64,000 bases of DNA from JAFDWR01 sp038216655 (GCA_038216655.1 JBBQPZ010000001.1:1-64000), one strand, 5' to 3'; positions 34,296 to 43,491 are shown, counted from the first letter of the stretch. The notes: generated from the letters alone by a model not told the origin. Numbers and translations: made by a program.

Positions 34296-35236
34296 CGGAC
34301 CACCTCCAGCGCTTGTTGGATTTCCTCATACCAAAACCGGAACCGTTTGAAATCGAGGAGCCCCTCATCGCGTTGGCCGTACCAGACGCGATCGAACGCC
34401 TGCGTCGCGGGGTCGAAGTCAAGACCTGGCGGCAATTTTTCGGACTTGCGAATCCGGGCTAAGTGCTCCCAGTTTGTGTCGGCCCTGACGAAGCGCGCTA
34501 CGCGGTGCTCGTCGAACTTTAGGAGGCATGAGAGGTAGAGAGCCCGGATCGCCTCACGGTACCTGCCCTGCTTGGCGAGTTCGTCGGCCTGCGCCAGCCA
34601 TTCATCAAGCGTTCGGTCGGGCTCGTCCTCTTCCAGCACGGCCTTTCTCTTGCGCGAGGCGAGCTTGGCGAAGTTCACGTTGCGCAGGGCGAAGTACAGG
34701 AAGGCCCCAATGGCCCCCGCGAGCAACACCCAGATGAGGGGGGTGACCCAGCCGATTGAGCCCCCTCCCATCGAGGGCAAGCGGACTGGGCGACTCTCCG
34801 AATCGTCCTTCTTTCGTTGGAACAAGTTGCTCAGACGCTCAAGCGCGGAGCCGAGCCAGTTCGCGCTGTCCTTCTCGCCCGGATCGCGAAAGAGCGGACT
34901 CGTCTTGATCGTCTGCGCGCGCCGGGTCGCGTCGCTCGGGGGAGCCTCGTTGACTTCGGCCATCGCGCGCTTGGCGACGAGCCAACGCAGATCGTCGACC
35001 TGTTGAGCCGTGGGCGTCGCCCCCGCCTCTTCAATCGCGGCGTGAAGCTCGTCGTCCACTTGGGTGGCGACACTACCGAGCAACTCGGCGACCTGCGCCG
35101 GTTGGGTCCGCTCCTGCAGTTGGGCGTCGAGCTGGCGATAGTCAATCGCGCAGACGACGGCAACGAGCAAGAGAAGGAGGCTACAGCTCGAAACGAGCTT
35201 GGTGATCGGTGCGCCAAACTTCCGCCGCCAATGCAT
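34292..35236 (-). CDS. DUF4129 domain protein
   Basis: A 314-aa protein with a signal or first helix (about 12-33), a soluble region, a transmembrane helix near 165-185 (WVTPLIWVLLAGAIGAFLYF) and the C-terminal DUF4129 segment with GRYREAIRALYLSCLLKFDE. That motif is diagnostic for proteins found with DUF4350, MoxR and transglutaminase-like genes. The ATG at 35236 lies inside the upstream membrane gene's end (56-bp overlap). Confidence 0.85.
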   Translation of the reverse strand: MHWRRKFGAPITKLVSSCSLLLLLVAVVCAIDYRQLDAQLQERTQPAQVAELLGSVATQVDDELHAAIEEAGATPTAQQVDDLRWLVAKRAMAEVNEAPPSDATRRAQTIKTSPLFRDPGEKDSANWLGSALERLSNLFQRKKDDSESRPVRLPSMGGGSIGWVTPLIWVLLAGAIGAFLYFALRNVNFAKLASRKRKAVLEEDEPDRTLDEWLAQADELAKQGRYREAIRALYLSCLLKFDEHRVARFVRADTNWEHLARIRKSEKLPPGLDFDPATQAFDRVWYGQRDEGLLDFKRFRFWYEEIQQALEVVR

Positions 35237-36224
35237 CAATATCGTAACCCTCCAGCCTTACGCGTCGCTCGAAATACAGGATCGTCAGGGCTGCGGCCCA
35301 GAAAGGGATGATGGTCCAAATCGCGAGGAATGCTGGCAGTCTCTGGACCGCTTCGATCAGGAACGCACCTCCTGGGACCGAGCCCAGCAAGTTGTCGAAG
35401 AACCGAGTCACGCCCAACGTGCTCAGCGTCGTCCCAATCCCCGCGCTGATCAGCAGGAACACGAACCCGGACATGAACGCCAGTCCCCAGACCGCGCCGC
35501 CGCCGGATGGGTGGCCGCCCATGGCTTTCTGAAGTTCGGTACTTCGCCGGATCGCGAGTTTGACGGTCGCTCCCTCGAGGACGGCGATCGCGGGAGCGAG
35601 CGCGTAGCGGGTGACAGACATCAGGAAGAAGATCACCGCGACGATCATCGCGAGAATTCCGACCAACGACACGACGCCCGCGATCGCCGAATCGGACGCG
35701 GTTATCCGGGTCAAGACCCCGCTCGCTACGAGCAACCCGACCGAAATCACGAACCCGATCGAGCCGATGCCGAGCTGGTAGAGGTTGACGCCAATCACCC
35801 GACCGATCGCCCGCCACCCCGAGGCGACCGCCGAAGTCGCGCTCGGCACGTTCCCGAGAACCGTGTCGGCGACGAGCTGGCACACGACTGAGCTACTCCA
35901 CGAGAGCCCGATCAGAAAAAGCGGCCCGCCCACAAAGAGCGCCAACGCAACGGAGATCACCGCCTCGGAGAGCTGAACGTTCAAGTTGCCGGCGTCGCGG
36001 GTCACGAACAGCGCCGGAAGAGCGATGACGGTGACAAAAAGGTAGGAAGCGAGGCACAAAAGCGCCGATAAAACCGTTAGACGGAGATAGGTCCAGCCCA
36101 AACGTTGATAGCAGCGCAGGGCAAGATCCAGCATCTCGCCGGTCCCCATAGGTCTTAGGAACGAGTGGCGATCGGAAAATGACGTCCTACGGGACAGGTA
36201 ACGGGCGATCGGGTCGTTCGTCAC
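35181..36224 (-). CDS. Polytopic membrane protein of the DUF4129/DUF4350 cluster
   Basis: A 347-aa protein with about six transmembrane helices and a C-terminal RVRLEGYDIDALA motif of the type found in membrane partners of DUF4129 genes. An aromatic/basic N-terminal tail comes first (LRPMGTGEMLDLALRCYQRL). The start is probably the GTG at 36224. It begins a five-gene cluster of membrane and exported proteins. No MoxR ATPase or DUF58 gene is found within the window beside it. Confidence 0.8.
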   Translation of the reverse strand: MTNDPIARYLSRRTSFSDRHSFLRPMGTGEMLDLALRCYQRLGWTYLRLTVLSALLCLASYLFVTVIALPALFVTRDAGNLNVQLSEAVISVALALFVGGPLFLIGLSWSSSVVCQLVADTVLGNVPSATSAVASGWRAIGRVIGVNLYQLGIGSIGFVISVGLLVASGVLTRITASDSAIAGVVSLVGILAMIVAVIFFLMSVTRYALAPAIAVLEGATVKLAIRRSTELQKAMGGHPSGGGAVWGLAFMSGFVFLLISAGIGTTLSTLGVTRFFDNLLGSVPGGAFLIEAVQRLPAFLAIWTIIPFWAAALTILYFERRVRLEGYDIDALAAEVWRTDHQARFEL

Positions 36225-36290
36225 GTATGAAAGAAGTGTAGTTCAAATCGCGGCACGCGTCGCGATCCGACGAGGGATAAACTTAAACCA

Positions 36291-37004
36291 ATGACCACCA
36301 TTTTGATTTCTGCGCTGCTTGCGCTGACGGGCTCTGCCGAGAGCACGAACATCATGTCGTACGTTCAGAGCGATTTCAAAGATGCAACGTTCACCGCGAG
36401 AGTCCAGTCGGGCAACCAGAAGGAACTGGCGAAGATCAACAAGGACTTCGGCCTCTCCTACCGGTTCAGCTACTCGAACATCAGCGTGAAGGAGCCATTC
36501 TGCTTCCGCGCCGAGTCGACGGTCGAGGACAGCAAGCTAACGGTCATCCAGAACGGCATGACCCAGAAGTTCAATACCCCGATCTACCACGCGACCCAGA
36601 ACCTGTCGAAATCGCCTGGCCGCGTCCGCTCGATGCTGGAGTTCGGCATCCTGACCCCGGCGCTGTTCGACGACTACTTTGATTCCAAGTTCATCCGCTT
36701 CGACCGCTCCACCGGAGACGCCGTGTTCGACATCACCTACGTGACCCGGCTCGACGACACGTCCCGCTTCCGAGTCTGGGTGGACCCTTCGAAGAAGTAC
36801 ACGACCAAGCGAGAGTGGTACGGCCAGGGCAGAGGAATCCTGAAGGCGACGTTCTTTTACGACCAGCCCAAGGACATCGACGGGATCTGGGTGCCGACGC
36901 ACTCGTACGTGAAGAACTCCGACAACGTGGTCGCTGGCGCTTTGACCTACGACGGGTTGAAGGTGAACCGGGGCTTGTCGGATTCGCTGTTCAAGATCAA
37001 GTAG
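36291..37004 (+). CDS. Secreted LolA-like protein
   Basis: A 237-aa protein with a short N-terminal hydrophobic segment (MTTILISALLALTGSAES). The rest is strand-rich with RFDRSTGDAVFDITYV, FRVWVDPSKKYTTKREWY and GIWVPTHSYVKN. These are the kinds of repeats seen in outer-membrane lipoprotein-sorting (LolA/LolB-like) barrels, which use the -W- and -K- residues to hold lipids. The relationship is distant, so function is only suggested. It is followed by a 645-bp gap with repeats (37005-37649). Confidence 0.65.
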   Translation: MTTILISALLALTGSAESTNIMSYVQSDFKDATFTARVQSGNQKELAKINKDFGLSYRFSYSNISVKEPFCFRAESTVEDSKLTVIQNGMTQKFNTPIYHATQNLSKSPGRVRSMLEFGILTPALFDDYFDSKFIRFDRSTGDAVFDITYVTRLDDTSRFRVWVDPSKKYTTKREWYGQGRGILKATFFYDQPKDIDGIWVPTHSYVKNSDNVVAGALTYDGLKVNRGLSDSLFKIK

Positions 37005-37049
37005 GTTGCGGTAATGGTCGTACGCCGGTGGAGGAGTTGACGGATTTGT

Positions 37050-37088
37050 CTCACTCACACTTACTTACCCACGTTGGCAATCCGGCAA
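37050..37088. repeat. 39-bp repeat (type H), opposite orientation at 22806
   Basis: CTCACTCACACTTACTTACC followed by CACGTTGGCAATCCGGCAA. It matches the reverse complement of 22806-22843. It lies in the same convergent gap as B copy 3, along with a CGGCACG...CGTGCCG hairpin (37215-37265). Confidence 0.8.
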
Positions 37089-37378
37089 CTCTTTCGAAGG
37101 GTTGGCCCCTGGCCAGAGTTCTGATTTCTCCTCGTCACGTTTGTACGTCCGTGGGATTGAGTTTTGTCAACTATCGTGGGCAGTCCCCTCAAACGCTGCG
37201 AGTGGTCTTAGCCTCGGCACGTGGATTCTCGGCGGTTGGGATGTTTCGCGGCAGGAGCGTGCCGAGGCATGCAAAAAAATGGCAAATATCGCGCATTTCG
37301 ACTTGCACATTATTATGGGAGGATACTCATTCGTGTTGAAAGGCTGAGTCAGCTTCGGGTCTGGAACGCGGATCCGGC

Positions 37379-37536
37379 GGTGCCACGGTTTGGCCAGGCT
37401 CGTAGATGCTTAAGGCACTGGAAGTGCTTCCTGGCAAACCGTGTAACTACGCACTGGCGGCAACTACGACGCACGGTTTGCCGGGAAGCGACTGCACTTC
37501 GGAGGCAATTCCAATCCCGGCCAAACCGTGGCACCG
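37379..37536. repeat. 158-bp double-hairpin element (type B, copy 3)
   Basis: Starts GGTGCCACGG and ends AACCGTGGCACC, with internal arms CTTCCTGGCAAACCGTG and CGCACGGTTTGCCGGGAAG. The length equals copies 1 and 2. It lies between the LolA-like gene and the convergent gene at 37650. A fragment ACCGTAGCACCGCGAACGG (37625-37643) repeats the element's right flank. Confidence 0.88.
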
Positions 37537-37649
37537 CGAACGGACCGTGGTGTGGATTTGCGAGTACATGGTCGGTCGAGCGACGTTGTCTCAGGCCCAT
37601 CCAAGGCAGCAGCGCCCGAACAGACCGTAGCACCGCGAACGGAGGGAAG

Positions 37650-38285
37650 TTACTCCGCGGCGTCGGCGGCTTCTTGCTCGATGCCCGTCATCTCGTGCTC
37701 GGGCTCCGGCTCGATGACGGCTACCGCCTTGGCCTTGACCGCCCGCTTCTTCGGCGTTCCGGTTCCCATCTCGATCCCGACCGCGCCTTCGGTGAAGCTG
37801 GCCTTGATCTTGATGCGGCGGCTGATCTCGCTGCCCGCGATGGTATTCCAGTTCGCTCGGTCGAGGGCCCACTGCCAACCCAAATCCGTTCCTGAGTAAA
37901 CGTACTCGACGCCGCTCTGCAGGATGTCGCTCATCAGCGTCTTGAGGTCGTCGCGACCTTCGAGGAAGCGCTCGCCCGCGGTCATGTTCGGGGCAAGGCC
38001 GACGGTGACGATAACCGGCTCCTCCTCGGGAGCGTTCTTCACGACCTTTTTGGTCGTCTCGATGCCTTCGTTGACCAGTTCGAGCTGGGCGACCATCGCC
38101 TTGGTGAGCTCCTCATACTGGTCCGGCCAGGTGTAGTGGGTGCCATCGTAGATGGCCTGGGCATGACGCCCGGCGAGCGTGAGTCCGGATGCGATCAGGG
38201 CGGCATCGGCGGGCTTCAGCTTCGGATAAGATTTTCGAATCTGGTCGAGGGCGGTCTCAAGCTTCGTGAGTTGAATCGTAATCAA
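37650..38285 (-). CDS. Hypothetical protein (211 aa)
   Basis: A minus-strand gene that a longer frame obscures: that frame runs on through the antisense of the BMP gene. I start at a TTG with an AGGAG ribosome site six bases before it, giving MITIQLTKLETALDQIRKSY. There is no signal peptide. Residues 1-150 look helical and acidic with GVEYVYSGTDLGWQWALDRA near 120, and the C-terminus is a Lys/Ala/Glu-rich low-complexity tail. I do not recognise the family. The BMP gene starts 82 bases away on the other strand. Confidence 0.7.
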   Translation of the reverse strand: MITIQLTKLETALDQIRKSYPKLKPADAALIASGLTLAGRHAQAIYDGTHYTWPDQYEELTKAMVAQLELVNEGIETTKKVVKNAPEEEPVIVTVGLAPNMTAGERFLEGRDDLKTLMSDILQSGVEYVYSGTDLGWQWALDRANWNTIAGSEISRRIKIKASFTEGAVGIEMGTGTPKKRAVKAKAVAVIEPEPEHEMTGIEQEAADAAE

Positions 38286-38366
38286 GCAAAACTCCTGGAG
38301 GTCGGGGAAGGCCGCGACGCGAGGCGTCAGTCGGCCATAATGCGCTAGTTTACCCTTCCGGAGGAG

Positions 38367-39410
38367 ATGACGCTTTTGATGATTAAGATATTTGGCTTGG
38401 CGGCCCTGGCCGCACTCGTACTTGCAGGGTGTTCGGGCAGCCCCTCGGCCAAGGGTGACGGTAAGGGCATCAAGGTCGGAATCGTGTTCGATTCCGGCGG
38501 ACTTGGCGACGGCTCCTTCAACGATAGTGCAAACCGCGGCGCGGAGAAGGCGATCAAGGAACTCGGTGCCTCCGTGCAGCATGTCGATAGCAAGTCCACC
38601 AAGGACTTCGAGCCTAACCTGACCTCGCTTGCGCAGCACGGCTTTGACGTCGTGTTCGCCATCGGTTTGAATCAGGAGACCGCCCTCAAAACCGTCGCGG
38701 CAAAGTATCCCAATATCAAATTCGCGATCGTCGACGGATCCGTCGACGCACCGAATGTACGTTGCCTCAAGTTCAACGAAGAGCAGGGGAGTTTTCTTGC
38801 CGGCTACCTCGCGGCGATGACCTCCAAGACTGGGAAGATCGGTTTTGTCGGCGGGATGGAGATCGCCCTGATCAAGAAATTCTTTGCAGGCTACGCAGCC
38901 GGAGCAAAGACGGCTAACCCCGCCATCGAAGTCTTCGATGCTAAGTACATCGGAAGTTGGGATAACGTCGATGCGGGCAAGAGCAACGCGGCAATCCTCT
39001 TCGGCCAGGGTGCGGACATCGTCTACCACGCGGCGGGCCGGGCAGGCTTGGGCGTCATTGCTTCGGCCAAGGAGCAGAACAAGCTCGCGATTGGCGTGGA
39101 CAGCGATCAGGATGGCTTGGCTCCCGGCTTCGTCCTCACCAGCATGATTAAGAGGGTGGATGAGAGCGTGTTCAGCACGATCCAAGACGTCAAGGACGGC
39201 AAATTCAGCGGCGGCACGAAGATCTACGACCTGAAGTCGAACGGCGTCGGGCTCTCGGAGATGAAGTACACCCAGGACAAGCTTCCAAAGGACGCCAAGG
39301 CCAAACTCGATGAGATGAAGGCCAAGATCATCTCGGGCGAGATCAAGGTCCCGGCCAATGAGGAAGAGTTGAAGGCGTACCTGGCTACGCTGAAGAAGCC
39401 TCGTGCGTAG
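38367..39410 (+). CDS. BMP-family ABC substrate-binding lipoprotein
   Basis: A 347-aa lipoprotein (lipobox LAGC near residue 22) of the basic membrane protein/PnrA family, which binds nucleosides for ABC uptake. The mature start GIKVGIVFDSGGLGDGSFND is typical, and GVDSDQDG near residue 245 is the usual ligand-site region. The ATG at 38367 overlaps its own GGAGGAG ribosome site; the ATG at 38379 (MIKIFGLAALAALV) is better spaced and may be the true start. No permease or ATPase genes are adjacent, so the partner must be elsewhere. Confidence 0.9.
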   Translation: MTLLMIKIFGLAALAALVLAGCSGSPSAKGDGKGIKVGIVFDSGGLGDGSFNDSANRGAEKAIKELGASVQHVDSKSTKDFEPNLTSLAQHGFDVVFAIGLNQETALKTVAAKYPNIKFAIVDGSVDAPNVRCLKFNEEQGSFLAGYLAAMTSKTGKIGFVGGMEIALIKKFFAGYAAGAKTANPAIEVFDAKYIGSWDNVDAGKSNAAILFGQGADIVYHAAGRAGLGVIASAKEQNKLAIGVDSDQDGLAPGFVLTSMIKRVDESVFSTIQDVKDGKFSGGTKIYDLKSNGVGLSEMKYTQDKLPKDAKAKLDEMKAKIISGEIKVPANEEELKAYLATLKKPRA

Positions 39411-39478
39411 GAGCACGGCTTGCCGGGAAGCATTTTCGATTAGGTGTCAATGACGGTCCCGGACAAACCGTGGCACCC
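39405..39478. repeat. Half copy of the type B element (copy 4)
   Basis: Starts at the BMP stop region (GTAGGAGCACGGCTTGCCGGG) and ends GGACAAACCGTGGCACCC. Only the second hairpin of the 158-bp element is present. It lies between the convergent BMP and FmdB genes and overlaps the BMP stop codon. Confidence 0.82.
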
Positions 39479-39520
39479 GGCACAGCTTCGAAGAAATCGG
39501 TGCACAACCTGCTCCAAACT

Positions 39521-39841
39521 CTATTTGCTGTCAGAGTCGGTGGAAGTAGGCGCGGTCGCTGGAGCCGGCGTTGGTGCAGTGGCAGCCGTAGGAGTTTCCG
39601 GTGCCGAAGCAGGCGGCGTCACGGGAGCAGATGAGGAATTTTCAGCCTCCGAAGGCTTGGCGTTGTAGTCGTTGATGTGGAATCCGGACCCCTTAAACAT
39701 CACCCCCACGGGCTGAATGACGCGCTTGATCGTCCCCTTTGCTTCGCAGCGCAGGCAGTCGGTGAGCGAGTTCTCGGTGATCCGCTGTTCGACTTCATAC
39801 TGGGAGTCGCAGGCGCGGCAGGCATAGACGTAAGTGGGCAT
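39521..39841 (-). CDS. FmdB-family zinc ribbon protein
   Basis: A 106-aa protein beginning MPTYVYACRACDSQYEVEQ, with two CxxC pairs (CRAC near 8, CLRC near 30). This is the FmdB/CxxC_CXXC_SSSS fold, found as a putative regulator. The zinc region is followed by a Pro/Ala/Thr/Ser-rich low-complexity tail (residues 75-106). A longer frame exists upstream but the zinc domain fixes the start. The role is unknown. Confidence 0.9.
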   Translation of the reverse strand: MPTYVYACRACDSQYEVEQRITENSLTDCLRCEAKGTIKRVIQPVGVMFKGSGFHINDYNAKPSEAENSSSAPVTPPASAPETPTAATAPTPAPATAPTSTDSDSK

Positions 39842-39926
39842 CGGTTTCTTTAGGGACCTTAAGTTATCGGGGAAGGGGATTATGGCAGAATGCCCCTTCG
39901 GTTGAGTTCCTTCGTCTAACACGCAC

Positions 39927-40670
39927 ATGTTTGGGCAAACGTTTCAAATCTCTGACCTCGCGGGCGTCGGTGCGCTGGTTGTGCTGGAAGCGCTTTTGTC
40001 CGCCGACAACGCCCTCGTGCTGGCGATCATGGTCCGGCACTTGCCCAAGAAGGACCAGAAGCACGCTCTCTTCTATGGGCTGGCGGGCGCGTTCGTCTTC
40101 CGGCTGTTTGCGATCCTGTTCGCCGCCGTCGTGCTGAAGCAATGGTGGCTCCAAGGGATCGGCGCGGGCTATCTGCTGGGCATGCCGATCAAGCACTTCA
40201 TCCAACGATCTCGAGCTGACGGCGGGCCAAACGTCAAGCCGGTCGGGGCGTCGTTTTGGAAGACCGTCATTGCCGTGGAACTCACCGACTTCGCGTTCGC
40301 GGTGGACTCCGTTCTGGCGGGAGTCACGTTCGTGGACAACAAGACGGCCAAGCTCTGGGTCGTCTACTTCGGCGCGGTCATCGGCATTATCCTCTTGCGT
40401 TTTGCGGCCTCGATCTTCATCCGGATGCTCGTCAAATATCCGGCGCTCGGAGACGTGGCGTATCTTCTGGTCGCGTGGGTCGGGGTAAAGCTTGCGTTCC
40501 TGACCGGCCATAGCTTCCAAATCCACAACCCGACCGCGCTTGCGTTCACGATTCCTGAGATGCCGACGCCCGTCTTCTGGATTGTCCTGCTCTCGATCGG
40601 CGTAATCGGCTCCATGATCGCCGTGCGTAAACCGGACGCCCCCCCGGAGAATCCCGAGGCAAATCCCTAG
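39927..40670 (+). CDS. TerC-family integral membrane protein
   Basis: A 247-aa polytopic protein with seven to eight helices and the TerC signatures LEALLSADNALVLAIMV and AVELTDFAFAVDSVLAGVT, whose acidic residues (E, D) coordinate a metal ion. Relatives export manganese or calcium, for example YkoY and the tellurite-resistance protein TerC. The substrate is not assigned. I looked for a yybP-ykoY manganese riboswitch in the 85-bp leader and saw only a simple GGGGATTATGGCAG...TGCCCC hairpin. Confidence 0.92.
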   Translation: MFGQTFQISDLAGVGALVVLEALLSADNALVLAIMVRHLPKKDQKHALFYGLAGAFVFRLFAILFAAVVLKQWWLQGIGAGYLLGMPIKHFIQRSRADGGPNVKPVGASFWKTVIAVELTDFAFAVDSVLAGVTFVDNKTAKLWVVYFGAVIGIILLRFAASIFIRMLVKYPALGDVAYLLVAWVGVKLAFLTGHSFQIHNPTALAFTIPEMPTPVFWIVLLSIGVIGSMIAVRKPDAPPENPEANP

Positions 40671-40694
40671 GCGTTCGGTATCCTCCGGTCACTC

Positions 40695-41771
40695 ATGACC
40701 AAGAAGCTGAAGATCGGGATTATCGGGAGCGGCGGGATCGCCCGCGGCTGCCATATGAAGGGTTACGCGAGCGTGCCTGACGCTTGCGAGATGGTCGCGG
40801 TTTGCGATGTCAATCCGGAAACCGCCAAGCTGGCCGCCGACGAATTCGGGATCAAGCAGACCTACACCGACTACCGTGACCTGCTCGCCGATCCGGAGAT
40901 CGACGCGGTCACCGTGGCGACCCCGAACGCGTACCACGTCGGCCCAACCGTCGACGCCCTCAAGGCAGGGAAGCATGTCATCTGCGAAAAGCCGCTCGGC
41001 ATGAACGCCGCCGAGTGCCGGGACATGTGCCGCGCCGCCAAGGAGAGCGGGAAGATTTTGCAGGTGGCTTTGCAAAGCCGATTCAGCGGTCCGGCCCGGT
41101 TCGTGAAGGAGTACATTGACGCGGGCAAAATGGGCGATATCTACTACGCTCGGGCGCAGGCGCTCCGCCGCCGCGGCGTCCCCGCGTGGGGGGTGTTCAT
41201 CGACAAAGAGAAGCAGGGCGGCGGTCCACTGATCGACATCGGCGTGCACATCCTGGACCTGACTCTGTTTTTCATGGGCTATCCCAAGCCGGTCAGCGCG
41301 ACGGGGAAGACCTGGAATACGCTCGGCACGAACCCTGCACTGTTCAACAACTGGGGCGACTACGATCGCAACAAATTCACCGTTGAGGACTTCGCCGTCG
41401 GCATGATCAAGTTCGACAACGGCGCGGTGGTGACGCTGGAGAGCTCGTTCATGGGGAACATGGACGGCGATCCCTACAACACGCAGCTCTACGGAACCAA
41501 GGCGGGCGCAGTGGTGAAGCCGTATGCGTCGGAGAAGCCGGTGGAGTTCTACACCGAGGAGAATCGGCAGCTCTTCAATTTATCGCCCATCAACATTCCG
41601 AAGGTGGACTCTGCCCATGTCGCGGAGATTCAGGCCTTCGTGAAGGCGATCCAGGAGAAGGCGAGTTCGCCGGTTCCTGGTGAGAACGGGTTGATCCTGA
41701 ATGCGATCTTCGACGCGATCTACAAGAGTAGCGTGACGGGGAAGGAAGAGGCGGTTGACGTCAGCTTCTAA
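40695..41771 (+). CDS. Gfo/Idh/MocA-family oxidoreductase 1
   Basis: A 358-aa NAD(P)-dependent dehydrogenase of the glucose-fructose oxidoreductase/inositol dehydrogenase family. The Rossmann start KIGIIGSGGIARGCHMKGY, the dinucleotide and substrate motif HVICEKPLG (lysine of EKP near residue 97) and GPLIDIGVHILDLTLFFMG (H near 182) are the usual markers. The substrate is a sugar or polyol, not identifiable from sequence. It is 24 bases after the TerC gene and is followed by a palindrome. Confidence 0.95.
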   Translation: MTKKLKIGIIGSGGIARGCHMKGYASVPDACEMVAVCDVNPETAKLAADEFGIKQTYTDYRDLLADPEIDAVTVATPNAYHVGPTVDALKAGKHVICEKPLGMNAAECRDMCRAAKESGKILQVALQSRFSGPARFVKEYIDAGKMGDIYYARAQALRRRGVPAWGVFIDKEKQGGGPLIDIGVHILDLTLFFMGYPKPVSATGKTWNTLGTNPALFNNWGDYDRNKFTVEDFAVGMIKFDNGAVVTLESSFMGNMDGDPYNTQLYGTKAGAVVKPYASEKPVEFYTEENRQLFNLSPINIPKVDSAHVAEIQAFVKAIQEKASSPVPGENGLILNAIFDAIYKSSVTGKEEAVDVSF

Positions 41772-41777
41772 CCGTGT

Positions 41778-41934
41778 CCGTCATCCAGAGCGGAGCCGCC
41801 GAGGCTCGGCGAGGTGGCGTAGTCGAAGGATCACTGGTAGAGATTCCGATGTGTAATTTGAGATTGGAGGCTGTTCTAGTGATCCTTCGCCTGCGCTGGC
41901 TTTGCCTAGGCTCAGCGCTCCCTTCTGGATGACG
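41778..41934. repeat. 157-bp nested palindrome downstream of oxidoreductase 1
   Basis: Outer ends CCGTCATCCAGA / TCTGGATGACGG match perfectly over 12 bases. Inside, GAAGGATCACT and AGTGATCCTTC form a second perfect arm pair near 41824 and 41877. It occupies most of the gap before the small lipoprotein gene at 42005. It shares the GTCATCC word with type C elements but not their body. Confidence 0.85.
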
Positions 41935-42004
41935 GATATGGTTGGACAGTGGAAGTCAAATGTGCCATCCTATTTCGTCGTCTAGATACCGAACTCGGAA
42001 CTCT

Positions 42005-42424
42005 ATGAAAAACGCCAAGCCGCTGATCCTTGTATTGCTCGCGCTCCCGCTGACCGGCTGCTACTACATGCCGCGGTCGCTGGACAGCTACCATTCGACG
42101 TTTCGACCCGTCGCTCCGGAGCCCAATCGGGCCGATCCGTACAGCTTCGGCGGAATCTCCGAGGGATCGGGCGGCACCCAGACGCGAACCAGCTATGCCA
42201 CCGACTCAAAGTCGACCGACCCGCGCTCGGCGACCGAGACGGGCAAGAAGTCGATGTTCGACGACGACCGCGTCTCGCAGCCGGCCACGATTCCGAATGT
42301 TCGGGTGACGTCGCAGCCCGCTACAACGAACTCGAACGATCCTACACTGACCATTCGAGTCTACAAGGGTGCAAACATGGATCCCCAGAAGGGATCGCCC
42401 CTGACGGCTCCTCCGGCGCGCTGA
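42005..42424 (+). CDS. Small lipoprotein (139 aa)
   Basis: From MKNAKPLILVLLALPLTGCY the lipobox (LTGC, Cys at 19) is clear. The mature part is Ser/Thr/Pro/Asp-rich and apparently disordered, with no recognised domain. The stop codon overlaps the start of the second oxidoreductase by one base (TGATG), so both are coupled. Confidence 0.75.
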   Translation: MKNAKPLILVLLALPLTGCYYMPRSLDSYHSTFRPVAPEPNRADPYSFGGISEGSGGTQTRTSYATDSKSTDPRSATETGKKSMFDDDRVSQPATIPNVRVTSQPATTNSNDPTLTIRVYKGANMDPQKGSPLTAPPAR

Positions 42425-43455
42425 TGCGAATCGGATTGATGGGTTGCGGTGCGGTGGCCGACTTCGGCCATCTTCCGAACATCGTCAATACTCCGGGCCT
42501 CGAACTCGTTGCACTGTTCGACCCTAACGAGGAGCGACTCAACGCCACTGCCGCCAAGTTTGGCCATCCGGCGACGTACGACGATTCAGAGAGCTTCTTC
42601 AACCACGGCCTCGATGCCGTCGTGGTCACCTCTCCCGCCTGGGCCCACCGGCAAAACGTGCTCGACGCCGCTCGGCACGGCCTTCACGTCCTCTGCGAGA
42701 AGCCGATCGCGATGACGGATGAGGAGGGCGAGGAGATGATCGCAGCGATGGAGAAGGCGGGGAAGATGCTGCTGGTCGGCTTCGTCTACCGCTTCAGCCG
42801 CGTCGCTGTCCAGTTCAAGCGGTGGATCCAGGAGAAGGTCGTCGGCGAGACCCGGTCTCTTCGCCTCATTTACATTTGGGATCTGCATGGTCAGTACGAG
42901 CAAATGCCCGACGGCACCTGGGGGCTGAATGATCGCTTTCACGGCCGGATGATCGAGGGCGGCCCGCTCGTCGATTGCGGGGTCCACCAGATCGACCTCG
43001 CCCGCTACTGGCTGGGCAAAGAGGTCACCCGCGCCCAGGCGAGTGGCGCATGGGTGCTCGATGGCTATGAAGCTCCCGACCAGGTCTTTCTCCAAATGGA
43101 GCACGAGGGTGGCGCCCACACTGCGATCGAGGTGAGCTTCAGCTACGGCCACACCGCCCGCGAGCCGCACGCGCAGTTCAGCTACGACGCGATCGGCACC
43201 GGGGGCGTGCTCCGCTACGACCGGAACGGCTACATCCTCGAAGCCCGAACCGGGGAGCAGACCATCCGGATTCCCGGCGCGAGCGAGAAGAACTTCCAGG
43301 GGATGTACATCGCTTTCGCCGAGGCCCTCCGCACCGGTGAGATCGGTGACTTCCCGACGGCCCGGGACGGGCTCATCGCCACCCGCATCGCCCGGACGGC
43401 GACGGACCAGGCAATTGCCTCAAGACTCCAGGTGACGGTCCCGGTCAGTCACTAG
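42424..43455 (+). CDS. Gfo/Idh/MocA-family oxidoreductase 2
   Basis: A 343-aa NAD(P)-dependent oxidoreductase: Rossmann start MRIGLMGCGAVADFGHLPNI, HVLCEKPIAMTDEEGEEMI near 92 (lysine of EKP present) and GPLVDCGVHQIDLARYWLG near 180. Its sequence differs from oxidoreductase 1, so this is not a tandem copy but two members of one family. The substrate is unknown. It begins inside the lipoprotein gene's stop codon. Confidence 0.95.
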   Translation: MRIGLMGCGAVADFGHLPNIVNTPGLELVALFDPNEERLNATAAKFGHPATYDDSESFFNHGLDAVVVTSPAWAHRQNVLDAARHGLHVLCEKPIAMTDEEGEEMIAAMEKAGKMLLVGFVYRFSRVAVQFKRWIQEKVVGETRSLRLIYIWDLHGQYEQMPDGTWGLNDRFHGRMIEGGPLVDCGVHQIDLARYWLGKEVTRAQASGAWVLDGYEAPDQVFLQMEHEGGAHTAIEVSFSYGHTAREPHAQFSYDAIGTGGVLRYDRNGYILEARTGEQTIRIPGASEKNFQGMYIAFAEALRTGEIGDFPTARDGLIATRIARTATDQAIASRLQVTVPVSH

Positions 43456-43491
43456 GTCCAATCGACATTTCAATCTCAAATCGCGTATAAC

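Noticed and set aside
33282..34538. 418-codon plus-strand frame opposite DUF4350
   Set aside because: Shadow of a frame whose coding strand gives a coherent membrane protein, with Arg/Ala-rich nonsense composition on this strand.
38286..39416. N-terminal 377 codons of a 588-codon minus-strand frame
   Set aside because: This part is the antisense of the BMP lipoprotein gene; the real gene begins at the TTG at 38285 behind an AGGAG site.
39842..39926. yybP-ykoY manganese riboswitch ahead of the TerC gene
   Set aside because: Only 85 bases are available and the conserved loop sequences are not visible; there is just one simple hairpin.
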